In this document: one piece after another, positions 31,126-32,857 of the stretch | How the letters are laid out: the number at the start of each line of letters is the position of its first letter | Position numbering within the stretch: position 1 is the first letter of the stretch | Assembly (NCBI GenBank): GCA_002492725.1 | Contig: DLAF01000011.1 | Coordinates: 15,488-48,344 of the forward strand | Reading direction: 5' to 3' | Source of the DNA: Lachnospiraceae bacterium UBA7054 | Lineage (GTDB): Bacteria; Bacillota; Clostridia; Lachnospirales; Lachnospiraceae | DNA: 32,857 bases | Program-made: the position numbers and the translations under genes | Notes under the pieces: model-generated | The model's database searches: none | Seen by the model: the letters and a program-made list of their open reading frames with translations, nothing else | Told to the model about the DNA's origin: nothing

Positions 31126-32857
31126 ATGAAAGAAAAAAAGAAACCGACACGCAAAACCGTTTTAAAAGCGCTGTTTCTCATCTACGCACTGGCAAGCATA
31201 TGTCTCACCACGCTCTTTATCGACAATCTGCTTTCCAGCGATTATTCCGCCATCTCACGATATGTCCCCATGAACGACGCTTGGAGTATCACCATCAACG
31301 ACCGCAGCTGGCAGAATATCTCATTGGATCACTTCCGTTTCACCCCGGTAAACAAAGGTGATATGATTACCATGGAACGCACCTTCCCAGATGACACGGA
31401 CTGTACCGGGCATGCACTTGTCCTGCCGATCAAACAAGCCTCTGTCACAGTATCTCTGGACGCGGAACCAATCTATGAATACGGTCAGGATCGGATCGAC
31501 ATGGGCAAAACCGTCGGCAGCGGCTATCTGCCTGTTAATCTGCCCGATGACTACGCGTCAAAAACGCTGACGCTTCAGTTTGCCGTAGCGGAAAACAAGG
31601 CGTTCTCCCATTTTGATCCAATCCGCGTCTATGAATGGAAAAACTTTTACCGCATCATCCTGACGGAAAACAGATTACCGCTGTTTATCGGCTGTTTTCT
31701 GACGATTTTCGGTCTCGTTACCTGCTGTATCACAGTCTTTGCGCTGCTGTTTTCCGGAAAATTTTCGCGTATCCTGTGCATCAGTCTGTTCTCCGTCTGC
31801 ATTGGACTGTGGACTCTTTGCTACTACAATGTGCTCGTGATTTTTGCCATGCCTCTGTATACGGTCAGCCTGTTAGAATATCTGGCACTGTATCTTGCGC
31901 CCGTCCCGTTGGTCTTTTATCTGCGGGAGGATGTGCAGTCTCTAAACCGTCCCTTTATGAATATGATTTATCGCGGACTGCTTGTGGTTCAGCTTTTCTC
32001 CAGTGCCCTCTTTCTGGGTCTTCACGCCGTGGATCTGGTGCACTGTGCCGCAACGCTCAAATATATGCAGACATTGATTTTATGCCATCTGATCTTTGCG
32101 ATCATCGTAGAATTTTGGAATCTGCGAAACAGCCGTCAGCTTGTACACCGGCTGTTTCTGATCGGTATGCTGGCACTCTCAGGCTGCGTCGGCTATGATT
32201 TGGTTTTCTATTACTTTAACCGATATCTTGGCATAGTCATTTCCTCCACCAAGGGCATCGCCTCCGTGGGACTGGTGATCTTTATCGTTGTGCTTCTGGT
32301 GTCCTTTTACATTGACCTGACGCAGAAAATGATGCAGGAGACTGAGCGGAATTTCCTGATCAAGAGCGCCTACACGGATGAGCTTACGCAGATTCATAAC
32401 CGTCGTTACTGCATGGAATACATGACCCGCATCAAAGAGATGGGAAATCCCGACTATACGGTTTTCTGTTTTGACCTAAACAATCTGAAGACCACCAATG
32501 ACACCTACGGACACGCGCAGGGCGACATTCTCATCAAAAGCGCTGCCCGTGTAATCGAAGATGCTTTTGAACCTCACGGCATTGTTGCGCGGATGGGCGG
32601 TGATGAGTTTATTGCCATCGTAGAAACTGACGATTCGGAAAAAATCTCTGCCATGATAGGAGAGTTTTGGGACAATATTGCGAAAAAGAATGAAGAGATT
32701 CCCGATTTGCACCTCTCCATCGCCTACGGCTATGCCTCCTGCAGTCCGAAAGAATATAACATTGAAAAAATCTATCATATTGCGGACGGCCGCATGTACG
32801 AGAACAAACAGGCTATGAAAAATCGAGCTCCGCTCGATTGCGAGATCCGCTTCGCGG
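31126..32857 (+). CDS. Membrane diguanylate cyclase, 7TMR-DISM type, cut by window end
   Basis: The frame is open from ATG 31126 (AGAGGT 7 nt upstream) to the last base, at least 577 codons. TM1 (about 13-33) is followed by an extracellular region of about 140 residues resembling the DISM sensory domain. About seven helices (about 180-400) of 7TMR-DISM layout come next, then a GGDEF domain. The domain keeps YTDELTQIHNRRY, FDLNNLK (metal Asp450), NDTYGHAQGD and an intact GGDEF (491-495), so it should make cyclic di-GMP. There is no RxxD inhibitory site before GGDEF. The usual end MYENKQAMK is reached at 32820; the frame then reads through a palindromic sequence (32821 on) without a stop before the window ends, so the true C-terminus is unseen. 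Confidence 0.9.
   Translation, partial: MKEKKKPTRKTVLKALFLIYALASICLTTLFIDNLLSSDYSAISRYVPMNDAWSITINDRSWQNISLDHFRFTPVNKGDMITMERTFPDDTDCTGHALVLPIKQASVTVSLDAEPIYEYGQDRIDMGKTVGSGYLPVNLPDDYASKTLTLQFAVAENKAFSHFDPIRVYEWKNFYRIILTENRLPLFIGCFLTIFGLVTCCITVFALLFSGKFSRILCISLFSVCIGLWTLCYYNVLVIFAMPLYTVSLLEYLALYLAPVPLVFYLREDVQSLNRPFMNMIYRGLLVVQLFSSALFLGLHAVDLVHCAATLKYMQTLILCHLIFAIIVEFWNLRNSRQLVHRLFLIGMLALSGCVGYDLVFYYFNRYLGIVISSTKGIASVGLVIFIVVLLVSFYIDLTQKMMQETERNFLIKSAYTDELTQIHNRRYCMEYMTRIKEMGNPDYTVFCFDLNNLKTTNDTYGHAQGDILIKSAARVIEDAFEPHGIVARMGGDEFIAIVETDDSEKISAMIGEFWDNIAKKNEEIPDLHLSIAYGYASCSPKEYNIEKIYHIADGRMYENKQAMKNRAPLDCEIRFA
32821..32857. repeat. Palindromic repeat-like sequence at the end of the GGDEF gene
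   Basis: AATCGAG-CTCCG-CTCGATT (32821-32839) is followed by a CCGC-TTC-GCGG palindrome (32847-32857) at the window edge. The sequence lies in frame at the 3' end of the GGDEF gene, past the normal end of the domain. It shares CCGCTTCG with the pgk-tpiA gap. It looks like a dispersed intergenic element, but only part is visible. Confidence 0.5.

Overview
The window looks like the chromosome of a gut-type Lachnospiraceae/Clostridia bacterium. Supporting signs are strong AGGAGG ribosome sites, sigma-A promoters with 17-nt spacers, a CIRCE element ahead of groES-groEL, a gap-pgk-tpiA glycolytic run, LplB/YtcP-type sugar permeases with YesM/YesN-type two-component proteins, and a cobalamin riboswitch on a vitamin B12 importer. 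I see no phage, transposase, CRISPR array, tRNA or rRNA.

Layout. Positions 1-17255 are almost entirely minus strand. From low to high coordinate they hold: tmRNA (ssrA, 3' end cut by the window start), smpB and secG; a four-gene module of an 11-TM membrane protein, a BspA-like leucine-rich-repeat protein, a MoxR-type AAA+ ATPase and a VWA/metallopeptidase-like protein; then traX-like, an MBL-fold hydrolase and the bifunctional (p)ppGpp enzyme rel. Read in transcription order, rel -> MBL -> traX -> VWA -> MoxR -> LRR -> membrane protein has no clear internal terminator, so the module may be expressed from the rel promoter. Next come groS-groL (CIRCE/HrcA control), a degenerate GGDEF protein, and a cobalamin operon btuF-btuC-btuD plus a divergent PduO-like adenosyltransferase homologue, led by a riboswitch and terminator.

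Positions 17.6-26.6 kb form a carbohydrate locus. A GH29 alpha-L-fucosidase without signal peptide and a YesN-type response regulator lie on the plus strand. They converge on a minus-strand set of YesM-type sensor kinase, two permeases and a binding lipoprotein. The likely logic is sensing of an oligosaccharide, import by the ABC transporter and cytoplasmic removal of fucose. The energising ATPase (MsmX-like) is not here.

Positions 26.7-30.0 kb carry gap-pgk-tpiA, with a palindromic operator-like site over the gap promoter. The end of the window has a PHP-family histidinol phosphatase followed 33 nt later by a membrane diguanylate cyclase of 7TMR-DISM type, which is cut by the window end. Its last visible codons run through a palindromic, repeat-like sequence.

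The best candidates for undescribed biology are the MoxR-VWA-LRR-membrane protein module downstream of rel, and the PduO-like protein in the B12 import operon, which has lost key active-site features. All functional statements come from reading motifs by eye; no database search was run.
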